Assembly: GCF_020379485.1 (NCBI RefSeq)
Contig: NW_026016731.1
Location: 1-64,000 of the forward strand
Reading direction: 5' to 3'
Source: Brassica napus
Lineage: Eukaryota > Streptophyta > Magnoliopsida > Brassicales > Brassicaceae
DNA: 64,000 bases
The stretch's first letter is position 1. Every line of letters begins with the position of its first letter. Positions 32,507 to 43,394 of the stretch are shown here, piece by piece. The position numbers and the translations under genes are program-made. A model generated the notes under the pieces. That model saw only the letters and a program-made list of their open reading frames with translations. It did not search any database and had not been told where the DNA came from.

Positions 32507-33042
32507 ATCTTAGAAAGTTTTCTCAACTTTCCCTTCTTGCAGCTTGTACCTCTCTTCCATCTACCTGGCTTCTTGTTTATCTCCCACACATCACAAATGT
32601 GTTCAACCAGCTCAAATATCTCTCCCATAAGAAAGCTAAAGATCACATCTTGCTTCCTCCTTCCTGTATGAGTTTTCACCATACCCAACTCTGATTCTAC
32701 TTCTCTCAGCCTCCCCACAAGCTGATACAACTCGTCCTTCCCTTGTCTTAGACTATAGATCACGCCCTTGGCTTCATGACCCTCCAACCTTGCTGTCTGA
32801 CCTTCTTCAGCAGCTACCTCCTTTAAAGGTTCTACCTTTACTTGAATCTCCTTCAAACTTGCTGTCTGATCTTTCTCAGCAGCTTTCACCTTTAAAGGCT
32901 CTTCCTTTACATGATTACTCCAAATCCCACAGCTTTCCAAAGCTGTCTCTACCCAATCTGACCAGATCCACTCGTTTTCTCTCCCTTTCTTCACTTGATA
33001 ACTTGATCTTGTCTTCATCTCTCTGCTCACGTTTGACTCCAT
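32452..33042 (-). CDS. E4 short divergent Gag-like protein
   Basis: This is a 196-codon frame from an ATG at 33042 (MESNVSREMKTRSS). Faint Gag signatures remain: WIWSDWVETALESCGIW resembles the copia WSxxVxxxxGLW block, and GRLREVESELG...RRKQDVIFSFLMG resembles GRFRALWSELE...RREQDKVFGLLL of E3. In between is an internal duplication (VKEEPLK / VKVEPLK followed by similar Lys/Glu stretches). Where the CCHC knuckle should be there is only GTSCKKGKLRKLSK, with one Cys. The region is about 150 residues shorter than Gag of E3. The same form is seen in E7 and E9, so it predates these insertions. The tail is out of frame after a 1-base deletion near 32490. Confidence 0.7.
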   Translation of the reverse strand: MESNVSREMKTRSSYQVKKGRENEWIWSDWVETALESCGIWSNHVKEEPLKVKAAEKDQTASLKEIQVKVEPLKEVAAEEGQTARLEGHEAKGVIYSLRQGKDELYQLVGRLREVESELGMVKTHTGRRKQDVIFSFLMGEIFELVEHICDVWEINKKPGRWKRGTSCKKGKLRKLSKMWVMMRDYGGRISSRVCK

Positions 33043-33176
33043 CAGATGTCCTCAATAAAACCCAGCAAATGAAGAACAGAGCTCAAAACCACCAAGAACA
33101 CTCAAGAACATCAAGAACAGCTCAAGAACACAAAACCAGATTTGTAAGAACATGAACACACTTCCACCCTTTTAGT

Positions 33177-33194
33177 AACCTGGCTCTGATACCA
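33177..33194 (-). other. E4 primer binding site
   Basis: The complement TGGTATCAGAGCCAGGTT directly abuts the 5' LTR. Confidence 0.9.
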
Positions 33195-33682
33195 TATACA
33201 CTTTTGTGTATTAGAGTGTGTTTAAGAACAATCAGATTGTTTTGTGTAAGATTAAAGAGATTAAGAGAATAAGTAGAGAGAGAATAGAGAGAATACTCAA
33301 AACTCCATTAATTGATTTAATGTCTCAGATACAAGTTATATATGAAGAGATAAGGCTGGTACAAAGGGGATTTCGAAATGGGACTCAAAGCATGTGAAGT
33401 CAAAGCTAGCTGGATGGTTGAGAGGCTTCACATGCTTGGACAGGCTGTAAAGTAGCTTTTCCTTTCCAGCTATGACCAGACCTTATCCAAACTGATCCTT
33501 TCTTATCCAGACTGCTCCTTGGCGTGATATACTCTCCAAAGTGTTGCAAGATAACTTCCCAAGCCTTTAGCTTAGTTACCACAGTAAAAACTAAAGTTAC
33601 TGTGGTAAATCCCCAAAGTAACTGACTGCTTCAATACTCTTCCTTTATCAATGTATCCACTCTTTATCACCTCTTCTCAACA
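33195..33682 (-). repeat. E4 5' LTR (488 bp)
   Basis: On the minus strand it runs from TGTTGAGAAGAGG (33682) to GTGTATA (33195). It contains the inverted repeat of ACCACAGTAA and TTACTGTGGT. It is bordered by satellite B at 33683. Confidence 0.92.
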
Positions 33683-34372
33683 TTATCCACTATTTTATGT
33701 ATCAAAATCAAGCTTCTTACATCGCGATTCATCCTGGTTTGATTTGAATGACAAAGACGTTGTCATATTCCCAAACAGGAAAACTGGAATCACCTGATTG
33801 GAAAGTGTGATAGCTTCTTCATCCTAATTCCTATGAGATTTATTTCCACTTCCTAATGATTCTCCACTACTTTATGTATCAAATCAAGCTTCTTACATCG
33901 CGATTCTTCCTGGTTTGATTAGAATGACTAAGAAGTTGTCATATTCCCAAACAGGAAAACTGGGATCACCTGATTTGAAAGTGGGATAGCTTCTTCATCC
34001 TAACTCCTATGAGATTTATTCCACTTCCTAATGATTCTGCACTACTTTATGTATCAAAATCAAGCTTCTTACATCGCGATTCATCCTGGTTTGATTAGAA
34101 TGACAAAGAAGTTGTCATATTCCCCAACAGGAAAACTGGGATCACCTGATTTAAAAGTGTGATAGCTTCTTCATCCTAATTCCTATGAGATTTATTCCAC
34201 TTCCTAATGATTCTCCACTACTTTATGTATCAAAATCAAGCTTCTTACATCGCGATTCTTCCTGGTTTGATTAGAATGACAAAGAAGTTGTCATATTCCC
34301 AAACAGGAAAACTGGGATCACCTGATTTGAAAGTGGGATAGCTTCTTCATCCTAACTCCTATGAGATTTATT
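33683..34372 (+). repeat. Centromeric satellite family B (CentBr1-like), about 4 monomers
   Basis: These are 176-bp monomers with ACATCGCGATTCTTCC, AGAATGACAAAGAAG and GGATAGCTTCTTCATCC, which distinguish B from A. The block is continuous with 40473-40858 once E6 is removed. The last 5 bases, TTATT (34368-34372), are the E6 target duplication. Confidence 0.92.
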
Positions 34373-34963
34373 TATGAGATTTAAGGATGTAAATGATTAT
34401 CTGAGTTTAGAAAGGATTATAGAAGAGAATAAGAGATTAAGAGACAGATTAGAGACTAATGGAGAATCATAATGAAATGAGTATAGAGAGAGATTGTTTA
34501 GAACTGTCTAATCTTTATTAAGGGATGAGATTACATATATATAGGTCCATACACTTAGGGTTTTCGAAATCATAAGCATGTAGAGTCAAAGGGGAGCCTA
34601 AGCTTTAATTTGAACCGGCCAATGGGTGTCTCCACACGTTTGAAGCATCTTTCTTATCCAAGACCAGATGCTCTTCCTTTCCAGCCCTTGCCAGCCTGTC
34701 CTAGCTGTCAAGCCGTGCCTTCCTTATCCTCTCAACGTTCGGATAAGGTCTTGGCCGAGTGTAACTTCTCCTCAGTACATCAGAGTTACTTGGATAGTTA
34801 CTTGACCGCTTTCACCTTGTACGGCCTGGTCATTGTACGGCCTGGTACGGCCTCTCCATCCGTACCATCCCCTTCACCTTATTCAGCCTCTTAACCCTTT
34901 TGCTCTCCTTATGTTCTCAACTCCTTTGTGTCTTTACTTCACATGTCTCAACTCATCTCAACA
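34373..34963 (-). repeat. E6 3' LTR (591 bp)
   Basis: On the minus strand it runs from TGTTGAGATG (34963) to CTCATA (34373). GTACGG motifs occur at 34819, 34835 and 34845, with CCGTAC at 34860. Confidence 0.93.
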
Positions 34964-34972
34964 CTCCCCCTC

Positions 34973-35071
34973 AAGCTTAGCTTTGTAAAAGCCTAAGCTT
35001 GGATGGCTATGAGATCTTCCTCATTAAAAACCTCACCAAGGAAAACCCATTGGGACAAAACCTTGATGAGG
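34973..35071 (-). other. E6 3' structured region near PPT
   Basis: CCTCACCAAGG (35031-35041) pairs with CCTTGATGAGG (35061-35071) around CCCATTGGG. A CAAGCTTAG/CTAAGCTTG stem lies beside the purine tract (about 34971-35001). Confidence 0.75.
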
Positions 35072-35103
35072 GAAAAAGAGTAAAGACCTCACAGCCAAGA
35101 GGA

Positions 35104-38100
35104 TCAGCTCCTTCTCTTCCCAAGATCAATGAGGCCCAACCTGATGTGAATGGACTCCATTGTCTTCTGTCTTGCAGCCTTGGTGAACACATCAGCTAAC
35201 TGATCTTCACTCCTCGTGTAACATGGCAAGATGACTCCTAGGATGATCATTTGCCTCACCTTATGGCAATCAACTTCAATGTGTTTGGTTCTCTCATGAA
35301 ACACCGAGTTGGATGCAATGTGAATGGCTGCTTGGTTATCACAATGCATTGTCATTGGCGTGGCTTGATCAATCTCCAAATGCTTCAAGATGCCTTTGAT
35401 CCATACCAACTCATTGGTAAGCTTCAGCATAGCTCTATACTCAGCTTCTGCGCTTGAGCAAGAGACCACCTTCTGCTTCTTACTCTTCCATGTCACCAAG
35501 TTGCCTCCAATGAATGTGCAATAGCCTGTGGTTGATCTCCTGTCTGTTCTATCACCAGCCCAATCTGCATCACAGTATCCAACCACTTCAGAGCTTCCAT
35601 TGCAACCCATCCATACTCCTCGATCAGGTGAGCCATTGAGATACATCAAGATCCTCTCCACCATGCGCCAATGATGCTCCTTAGGAACTTGCATGTGTTG
35701 ACTCACCTGATTCACAGCAAAACAAATGTCAGGTCTAGTTATGGTAAGATAAATCAATTTGCCAACTAGTTTTCTATAGAGTTTAGGATCCTGATAAGGT
35801 TTGCTGTCTTCAATCTCCCCCTCTCGTGGGACTTTGTAGCCATCCTCCATAGGCATCCTTGCAGTCTTGCCTCCATAAGCACCTGCACCTTTCAAAAGAT
35901 CAAGTGTATACTTCCTTTGGGACATGAATAAACCTTCCTTGGATCTACATATCTCAATTCCAAGAAAGTATTTCATTTCACCCAAATCTTTAATCTCAAA
36001 CATGGATTTAATGAACTCCTTGGTTGCTATGATACCTTCCTTATCACTTCCTGTGATAATGATATCATCAACATACACAAGAAGTGCAATCATACCTGAG
36101 GGAGTTGTGAGTGTGAAGAGAGTGTGGTCTAGTTCAGACTTCTTGAAGCCACGGCCATTCAGAGTAGTGCTCAGCTTGTTGTACCAAGCCCTTGGTGATT
36201 GCTTCAGCCCATAGATAGCTTTCTTCAATCTTAACACATTCCCTTTCTTCACTAAGTGTTCTAGGCCTGGAGGTGGATGCATATATACTTCATCCTCAAG
36301 TTCACCTTGTAAGAATGCATTCTTCACATCCATTTGCCATAACCCCCATCCAAGATTCACAGCCAAGCTTAATACAATCCTTATTGTATGTAGTTTAGCT
36401 ACTGGTGCAAAGGTTTCTATGTAATCTTCTCCATAAGTTTGAGTGAAACCTCTTGCTACTAGCCTTGACTTCTTCCTCTCAACCTTTCCATCAGCCTTAT
36501 ACTTGATTGTGAATATCCATTTACTACTCACAGCTTCTTCCCTTTTGGTAACTCACTCTCATACCATGTATCATTCTTGATCATGGCTCCTGCCTCAGCT
36601 CCAACTGATTCCTTCCATTCTTTATCCATGATTGCTTCTTCATAGCTTCTTGGAATATAGTTCTCATCCAAGTTAACCATGAACGCACAATGTTCTTCAG
36701 GGTATTGAGCAAAGGAACACACAACTTGAGAAGGATCCTCCACAGCTTGGGCATTGTAGTACACTCGCGTGTTTACCCAAGAGGAAGGATCCTTTCTAAG
36801 CCTTGTGCTTCTCCTCAATACAGGTTGTTCTTGCACTTGAACCTGCTCATCTTGTATATGCGGTTCTTGTGCTTCACTGTGATGTTCTTCATCTCCTTGG
36901 TCTTGCTCACCTTGATGATGAGAACCTGAGTTGAACTCTTCTCCTTCTTCACTCAAGCCGACTCCTTCTTGGCCATTTTCTTGAGTTTCAGGTTCACTTC
37001 CCCCCTCATGATCAAGGTGAGGTGTTTGAGCAGCTCTTCTTGGTTCATTTGAGCTCTCTTCTGGTTGTCTACTTCTTGTGGACTGATCCTGATTCATCTT
37101 GATACCAAGACCTTCCAAAATCATTCTTAAGACTCCAGCCTTATCTGATGTAAGATCCCTCAAGTCTTCTTGATTCTTCTCTTCATAGTATCCTCTTTCT
37201 TCAATGAACTTCACATCTCTAGATACAAGTACCCTTCTAGCTTCTGGATCATAACACTTATATCCTTTTTGAGTTGTTGAGTAGCCAATGAACATTGCCT
37301 TTCTGCTTCTTGCTTCTAGCTTATCCTCAACTCTCCTGGTACCAACACATAACACAAGCATCCAAACACTCTCATATATGTCAAAGATGGCTTGCGCTGG
37401 TTCAGTACCTCAAATGGTGCTTGATCCTTCAATACCCTTGTAGGTATTCGGTTGATTAGATAGCAAGCAGTGGATACAGCATCACTCCAGAATCTCTTAG
37501 GTACATTAGCTTGGAACATTAATGACCGAGCCACCTCCATCAAGTGCCTGTTCTTCCTCTCAGCTACACCATTCTGTTGTGGTGTGTAGGGGCAGCTTGT
37601 TTGATGAAGTATTCCATGATGATCTAGATGGCTTTTGAACGCATAGCTTGTGTATTCTCCTCCATTATCTGATCTCAAAATTTTAATCTTAGCATGATAA
37701 TGGTTAGTCACATAAGCTTGAAAGTTCTTGAATGCATCTATCACCCTATCTTTTGATGGAATTAGTGTTAACCAGGTGTTTAGATTTTTCATCAATGAAT
37801 GTGACAAGTACTTATGATTATCTCTAGAGAAACTAGGTGCAGTCCACACATCAGTATGAATCAAATCAAAGCAATTTTCATAAACAGTAGATGTTCTTGG
37901 AAACACATTCTTACAATGCTTGCCTAAAATACAAGCTTCACACTTATCATTTTCAAAAACAACACCTGGTAACATCAAGTTTAAAGCCCTCTCATGGGGA
38001 TGACCTAGTCTAGCATGCCACAATGCATTTTTATTCAAACTAGAAGCAGAAGTAAATGAGCAGTTATGATTGGAAACATGATCAAGCTTCTCAAGCATAT

Positions 38101-39618
38101 ATAACTCTCCCTTTGTAACTCCTTTTCCAATCAATTGGCTGCTTTCAATATCCTGAAACTTCACATCATTAGGACTGAATATAACATTGCAATTCAAATC
38201 AGTAGTGCATTTCTTAACTGAAAGTAGATTTGATGTGAATTCAGGAATATAAAATGCTCTAGTAGTCTTATCAAATAGCTTTAAGTTTCCTATTCCCTTA
38301 ATAGGTATCTTATCTCCATTTGCAATCATCACACATCCATTAGTAGGTTCTATGTCTTTAATCAGGTTGGTGTCACTAATCATATGATGAGATGCACCTG
38401 AATCTATAATAAATGGTTTGGATGCATTGCTAGCATGATGGCAGATACATTTTGATCTATATGCATTCATCTTAGCATTTCTATCAATGCACTGCTCAAT
38501 TCCAGCCTTACTATCATTCCTAGCAATCTCAGCCTTACTGTGAGTCATTTCTATAGTCCTAGCAATCATAGAAGCACCAAATGAATACCCATGAATGTTA
38601 CCATTATCCTTGAGCATTTTGATGAGTGCATCCATCTCGGACCTCCTGATGAAGTCTTGATCATTGCCTCGGGGGTTGATGGCTCCAGTGTAGGTCACCA
38701 AAGCTTTTCCATTTCCTTCACGGTTCTCCACTTCAGTTCCTCGGTTGGATGGCCCTGCTCCACTTGATCCTTCAGTCATGTGAGCTCTTGCCTCTTTCTC
38801 CTTTATGAACTTAGCCGGCTTCAAGTGGGGATGGAGTATCCAGCACTGAATCTTCTTGTGCCCATACCTCTTGCAATGATCACAATTCCCATTGAACTTC
38901 TCATACTTGTTGTAGCCAGCTTTGTTGCTTGAGGAGGTTCTTCACGGTCAGATTGCACAGCATTTGCAAGAGATAAGTCTCCCTGCCTCCAAACAAGCCC
39001 ATTGAGCCCTGCTCCCTTTGTATCTGAGCACACACCTCCTCAAGGTCAGGTAACTTCTCGGACCTAAGCATGTGCTGAATGAGACCATTGTAGCTTGCGT
39101 TCAATGTGAGCAGCAACCCAAATACCTTGTCCTGCTCACGCCTCTCATTTAGAAGCTCTGGATCAACTGTGCTTGGCCTCAACATCTCCAGCTCAGACCA
39201 CAGTGTCCTGAACCTCCCCAAATGCTTTGTAAACTCCATGTCATCTTGGGTTAACTCGTTGATTGCCTTCTTGACTTCAAACACTCGGTTCAGGTTAGAA
39301 ACATTTCCATACACCTTCTTCAGAGTGTCCCACAGCTCCTTGGCTGTCTCACAGTAGCTGTAAGCATCTAGGATAGCCGGTCCAAAGAGGCATGAAGGAC
39401 AACATCACCATCATGTCTTCTTGTTGCCACTTCTCCACAACACTCTCCTCGGAGCTCTCTGCGTCACCCTCTTGAGTAATCGCCCTTGGAGCTTCACCAG
39501 CTGTGATATGCTTCCACAAACCCTTGCTTCCCACAGCAGTCTTCACCATCCTAGACCAGACTAGGTAGTTGCTTCCTTTGAATGTCACCGCGACCTTCAT
39601 CTTCATAACACTTTCCAT
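35104..39618 (-). pseudogene. E6 copia gag-pol, frameshifted; RT-RNase H part open
   Basis: The ATG is at 39618 (MESVMKMKVAVTFKGSNY) and the stop at 35104. Gag is split near 39390 and again near 38980; its knuckle region lies near 38850. A 502-codon frame (37316-38824) carries the protease DSGASHHM and integrase. Within it two compensating indels near 37780-37815 replace the YFVTFIDEKSKYT block after the catalytic-domain start. Further breaks at about 37330 and 36530 separate the linker and RT. The last 475 codons (35104-36531) are open, with QMDVKNAFL, YVDDIIITGSD, SSAEAEYRAM and DNQAAIHIAS. A complete polyprotein is not possible as read. Confidence 0.92.
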
Positions 39619-39863
39619 CTTGAACAGCTTGACGTCTACAGCTTGAACAAATGACTAGATCTTGTACTGAGAACCCACACTGCCCTCTAGAACACAGATT
39701 TACCCTTGAGTCTTCAAATGAACCTCCCACGGATCACCAAGACACACGCAAAGTACCTTGAGCTTTTGAAATCTCAAGAAACTCTCAAACACACTCACTT
39801 GTTCTCTTAAAGTTTCAAACTTGAATCCTTTAAGAGAGTCACTCACGAACTCATATTTTAATC

Positions 39864-39881
39864 AACCTGGCTCTGATACCA
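39864..39881 (-). other. E6 primer binding site
   Basis: The complement TGGTATCAGAGCCAGGTT abuts the 5' LTR. Confidence 0.9.
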
Positions 39882-40472
39882 TATGAGATTTAAGGATGTA
39901 AATAATTATCTGAGTTTAGAAAGGATTATAGAAGAGAATAAGAGATTAAGAGACAGATTAGAGACTAATGGAGAATCATAATGAGTGAGTATAGAGAGAG
40001 ATTGTTTAGAACTGTCTAATCTTTATTAAGGGATGAGATTACATATATATAGGTCCATACACTTAGGGTTTTCGAAATCATAAGCATGTAGAGTCAAAGG
40101 GGAGCCTAAGCTTTAATTTGAACCGGCCAATGGGTGTCTCCACACGTTTGAAGCATCTTTCTTATCCAAGACCAGATGCTCTTCCTTTCCAGCCCTTGCC
40201 AGCCTGTCCTAGCTGTCAAGCCGTGCCTTCCTTATCCTCTCAACGTTCGGATAAGGTCTTGGCCGAGTGTAACTTCTCCTCAGTACATCAGAGTTACTTG
40301 GATAGTTACTTGACCGCTTTCACCTTGTACGGCCTGGTCATTTGTACGGCCTGGTACGGCCTCTCCATCCGTACCATCCCCTTCACCTTATTCAGCCTCT
40401 TAACCCTTTTGCTCTCCTTATGTTCTCAACTCCTTTGTGTCTTTACTTCACATGTCTCAACTCATCTCAACA
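39882..40472 (-). repeat. E6 5' LTR (591 bp)
   Basis: On the minus strand it runs from TGTTGAGATG (40472) to CTCATA (39882). The duplicated TTATT right after it fixes the outer end. A TATATATA promoter-like motif lies at 40044-40051. Confidence 0.93.
40044..40051 (-). promoter_or_regulatory. Putative TATA box of the E6 5' LTR
   Basis: A TATATATA run in the LTR lies about 420 bases from the U3 start and about 160 from the PBS side. E2 has the same element at the equivalent place, and E3 has a shorter TATATA. Spacing is typical for a plant LTR promoter, but there is no transcript evidence. Confidence 0.5.
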
Positions 40473-40858
40473 TTATTCCACTTCCTAATGATTCTCCACT
40501 ACTTTATGTATCAAAATCAAGCTTTTTACATGGCGATTCTTCCTGTGTTGATTAGAATGACAAAGAAGTTGTCATATTCTCAAACAGGAAAACTGGGATC
40601 ACCTGATTTAAAAGTGGGATAGCTTCTTCATCCTAACTCCTATGAGATTTTTTCTACTTACTAGTGATTCTCCACTACTTTATGTATCAAAATCAAGCTT
40701 CTTACATCGCGATTCTTCCTGGTTTGATTAGAATGACAAAGAAGTTGTCATATTCCCAAACAGGAAAACTGGGATCACCTGATTTGAAAGTGTGACTGCT
40801 TCTTCATCCTAATTCCTATGAGATTTATTCCACTTCCTAATGATTCTCCACTACTTTA
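40473..40858 (+). repeat. Centromeric satellite family B, about 2 monomers
   Basis: This continues the B array interrupted by E6. It begins with the TTATT duplication and ends mid-monomer (CTACTTTA) where the E9 LTR starts. Confidence 0.92.
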
Positions 40859-40974
40859 TGTTGAGAAGAAGACCAAGAAGTGAAGAGATGAAGCTTTGAG
40901 GTTCAATAGAGTGTTGAGGCTGAGACAGTAACTTTAGAGTTTTACTGTGGTAACTTTATTTTAACCACAGTAAC
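40859..40974 (+). repeat. E9 5' LTR, first part (116 bp)
   Basis: It starts TGTTGAGAAGAAG at the satellite border. It contains TTACTGTGGTAA and TTAACCACAGTAA facing each other. The last 5 bases (GTAAC, 40970-40974) are the E7 target duplication. Confidence 0.85.
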
Positions 40975-41471
40975 TGTTGAGATGAGGTGATAAAGAGTGG
41001 ATACATTGATAGAGGAAGAGTATTGGGACATATAGTAACTTTGGAGTTTTACCACAGTAACTTTAGTTTTACTGTGGTAACTAAGTTGAAGGGTTAGGAA
41101 GTTACCTTGGATCACTTTGGTGAGGAGAAGCACGCCCAAGAGGAGTCAGGATAAGGGAGGAGCTGTTTGGATAAGGTCTGGTCATAGCTGGAAAGGTAAA
41201 GCTACTTTACAGCCTGTCCAAGCATGTGAAGCCTCTCAGCAGCCAGCTAGCCTTGACTTCACATGCTTTGAGTCCCATTTCGAAATCCCCTTTGTATCAG
41301 CCTTATCTCTTCATATATAACTTGTATCTGAGACATTAAATTAATTAAAATGGAGTTTTGAGCATTCTCTCTATTCTCTCTCTACTTATTCTCTTATTCT
41401 CTTAATCTCTTTAATCTTACACAAAACAATCTGATTGTTCTTAAACACACTATAATACACAAAAGTGTATA
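40975..41471 (+). repeat. E7 5' LTR (497 bp)
   Basis: It runs from TGTTGAGATGAGG to GTGTATA. It contains a 12-bp inverted repeat (41049-41060 with 41069-41080) and a tandem 8-bp duplication (TTCTCTTA) near 41390 that is absent from the 3' LTR. Confidence 0.94.
41314..41320 (+). promoter_or_regulatory. Putative TATA box of the E7 5' LTR
   Basis: TATATAA lies about 150 bases before the LTR end, followed by a long CT-rich leader. The same motif occurs in the 3' LTR of E7. Position fits an LTR promoter; this is inferred from sequence only. Confidence 0.5.
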
Positions 41472-41489
41472 TGGTATCAGAGCCAGGTT
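41472..41489 (+). other. E7 primer binding site
   Basis: TGGTATCAGAGCCAGGTT directly follows the LTR end GTGTATA. Confidence 0.92.
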
Positions 41490-41720
41490 ACTAAAAGGGT
41501 GGAAGTGTGTTATTCATGTTCTTAAAGATCTGGTTTTGTGTTCTTGAGCTGTTCTTGATGTTCTTGAGTGTTCTTGGTGGTTTTGAGCTCTGTTCTTCAT
41601 TTGCTGGGTTTTATTGAGGACATCTGATGGAGTCAAACGTGAGCAGAGAGATGAAGACAAGATCAAGTTATCAAGTGAAGAAAGGGAGAGAAAACGAGTG
41701 GATCTGGTCAGGTTGGGTAG

Positions 41721-42768
41721 TGGTGCGGCCCTGGATAGGCTGTCTAATCCCTGAATCACTTGAAGGGGCGTGGGTGAAAGGATCAAGAGATTGTAGGTTT
41801 CTTGGATGGCGGATGGACTTCACCTTCGAGCTATGGATTGCTCAGAGGTTGTTTATGCTACTCCTGAGACACAGGGGCGTCCTGCTTGATGTCTAGGATG
41901 GATCACAGAAGATTAACTCTCCCTTAGTGTGATATAAACGTTCACCACTTGTGAACAAAGGAGACAGTGTCGTCTCAAGACTGGTTTGCACCAAAAAGAA
42001 GTTTATTCATAAAAAGAATGATTCAAAGTTACATGGACGTGGTGCTGCTGTTTAAAAGCATAAAACATAAAACCCTAAGCCTAAACCAATGTGGTTTAGG
42101 AAAACCAAAACCAAATCCTATTGCTAATTGATTTAAAACACCAAACCGACTCCTAATGGGTTTATAAAGCCCAAAACCTCTTCCTAATGAGTTTACATAA
42201 ATAATAAAACCAAATACACTTAAAATAGACCATAATGGTCGTGCATAATCATATTGGGCCAATCATAAACCAAGCTGGCTTGTCCTTCCACTTTTTGAGC
42301 CGATAAAGGCCTTTTTCGAACAACTCTTTCTTGGGCTCGATCCATCTTGTTCCAGGTCCGACCAAGCTGCTCCTTATGCTCATTTGGATGATAAAGGTCC
42401 TCATCATGTTCCAGTTCCTGCTCTGGTTCTCAATCTTCCATTTCCAACTCAATTCTCGCATATGTCGGTTTGACCAGTCCATTTCTCGATCAGACTGAAT
42501 CTCCCATTCCATTTCCTGTCTAACCAGCTTCATCCTATCCATTTCCTTGTCAATCAGGGTTGTCACAGGTCGTCCATGATTGTTTAAAGTCAGTCCATGC
42601 TTTATAAAGGCCACATCAAGGCCCATAGCCTTTTCTCGGTCCAGTACCTCATGGATCAAGCCTTTTAGCTTTCCATAAAGCTCATCAGGTCGTGTCAAGA
42701 TCCATTTCCTAGCTCCTTCTCTCCTTGACTTCATGTTCTTTAGTACGGAGCTGATCAGGGTCACACCA
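41721..42768 (-). repeat. E8 3' LTR (1048 bp)
   Basis: It begins TGGTGTGACCC on the minus strand at 42768, next to the purine tract, and ends at 41721. A long open frame from the interior runs about 520 bases into it. Confidence 0.93.
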
Positions 42769-43394
42769 TCCTCTCTCCCTTCAAAAGGATTTGTCCTCAA
42801 ATCCGAGACTTGTAAGATGATAGAAACATGATCATCTCCTGGATCAAATACCCAGGACTGCAATCCTTTTCCACGCTTCAGAGAGCTCTTGGAACCTTGC
42901 TCAATCATCTCTAAGCCCCTCACGTGCCTTAGTATGTAGCAAACAAAACTTTTCTTTCCATTTAACTCATAACCAGCTGCTGCTGCAAAAGATTTTCTCC
43001 ATTTACTCCATAAGCACGCCTCAACCATGGCTGTCTCAGCATGTGTTCTATGCTCTCCCGGATAGAATGAGAGCATTAGATCTCTAAAAACAAGCAGAAA
43101 CCTTGCTGATTGATCTGGTGGCCGAACTAGCTCCTTGTGGCAGCCTAGGAGAATATCTATGATTTCTCTCAATACACCTTGCCCAATGCACATTATAACT
43201 TGGTTCTCATGCTGCATAGGGTCTGGTGGTCGTGTGTAATGATCCCCATATTCATTCTCAAGCTTTGGCATCTTTTTAACCACAGCAAGTTTCTGTTTTG
43301 TTGATCTCAGCTGGTTCTGATTAGTTATGGGACTAATCAAGGGCGTGTTACCTCCTATTTCTCCTCTATTTTTACTGCAGATACTCAAGATCAC
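42249..43394 (-). CDS. E8 open frame running through the PPT into the 3' LTR
   Basis: This frame is 381 codons long. It opens with GTG at 43394; the first ATG is about 40 codons in (MPKLENEYGDHY). It has no domain I can name. It carries KGLQSWVFDPGDDHVSI and DLRTNPFEGREDG, the latter encoded over the purine tract (42769 onward), then continues in frame for about 170 codons inside the LTR, ending at 42249. A similar module, KGLQQVVFEPGG...DLRSN, closes the preceding frame (43391-44137). The LTR part is rich in Lys, Glu, Arg and Met. It may be an old extra ORF of a gypsy element or simply an uninterrupted frame in young DNA. Confidence 0.4.
   Translation of the reverse strand: MILSICSKNRGEIGGNTPLISPITNQNQLRSTKQKLAVVKKMPKLENEYGDHYTRPPDPMQHENQVIMCIGQGVLREIIDILLGCHKELVRPPDQSARFLLVFRDLMLSFYPGEHRTHAETAMVEACLWSKWRKSFAAAAGYELNGKKSFVCYILRHVRGLEMIEQGSKSSLKRGKGLQSWVFDPGDDHVSIILQVSDLRTNPFEGREDGVTLISSVLKNMKSRREGARKWILTRPDELYGKLKGLIHEVLDREKAMGLDVAFIKHGLTLNNHGRPVTTLIDKEMDRMKLVRQEMEWEIQSDREMDWSNRHMRELSWKWKIENQSRNWNMMRTFIIQMSIRSSLVGPGTRWIEPKKELFEKGLYRLKKWKDKPAWFMIGPI

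Larger units (their letters stand above)
22481..33682 (-). mobile_element. E4: Ty1/copia retrotransposon, split by E5 and truncated by E3
   Basis: E4 occupies 22481-24944 and 31057-33682, with E5 between. Without E5 it is about 5.1 kb and lacks about 334 bp of its 3' LTR, which are missing exactly at the E3 border. The order on the minus strand is 5' LTR (33195-33682), PBS, short gag, protease, integrase, then E5, RT, RNase H and 3' LTR remnant. Outside the insertion, the only lesion seen is a 1-base frameshift between gag and protease. It is almost identical to E7. The right flank is satellite B. Confidence 0.93.
34373..40472 (-). mobile_element. E6: full-length Ty1/copia retrotransposon in satellite B
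   Basis: This 6100-bp element has target duplication TTATT (34368-34372, 40473-40477) and satellite monomers that join perfectly across it. The two 591-bp LTRs differ by about two substitutions and two 1-base indels. It belongs to the same family as E2. Gag-pol is present but broken by several frameshifts; the RT-RNase H part is still open. Confidence 0.95.
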
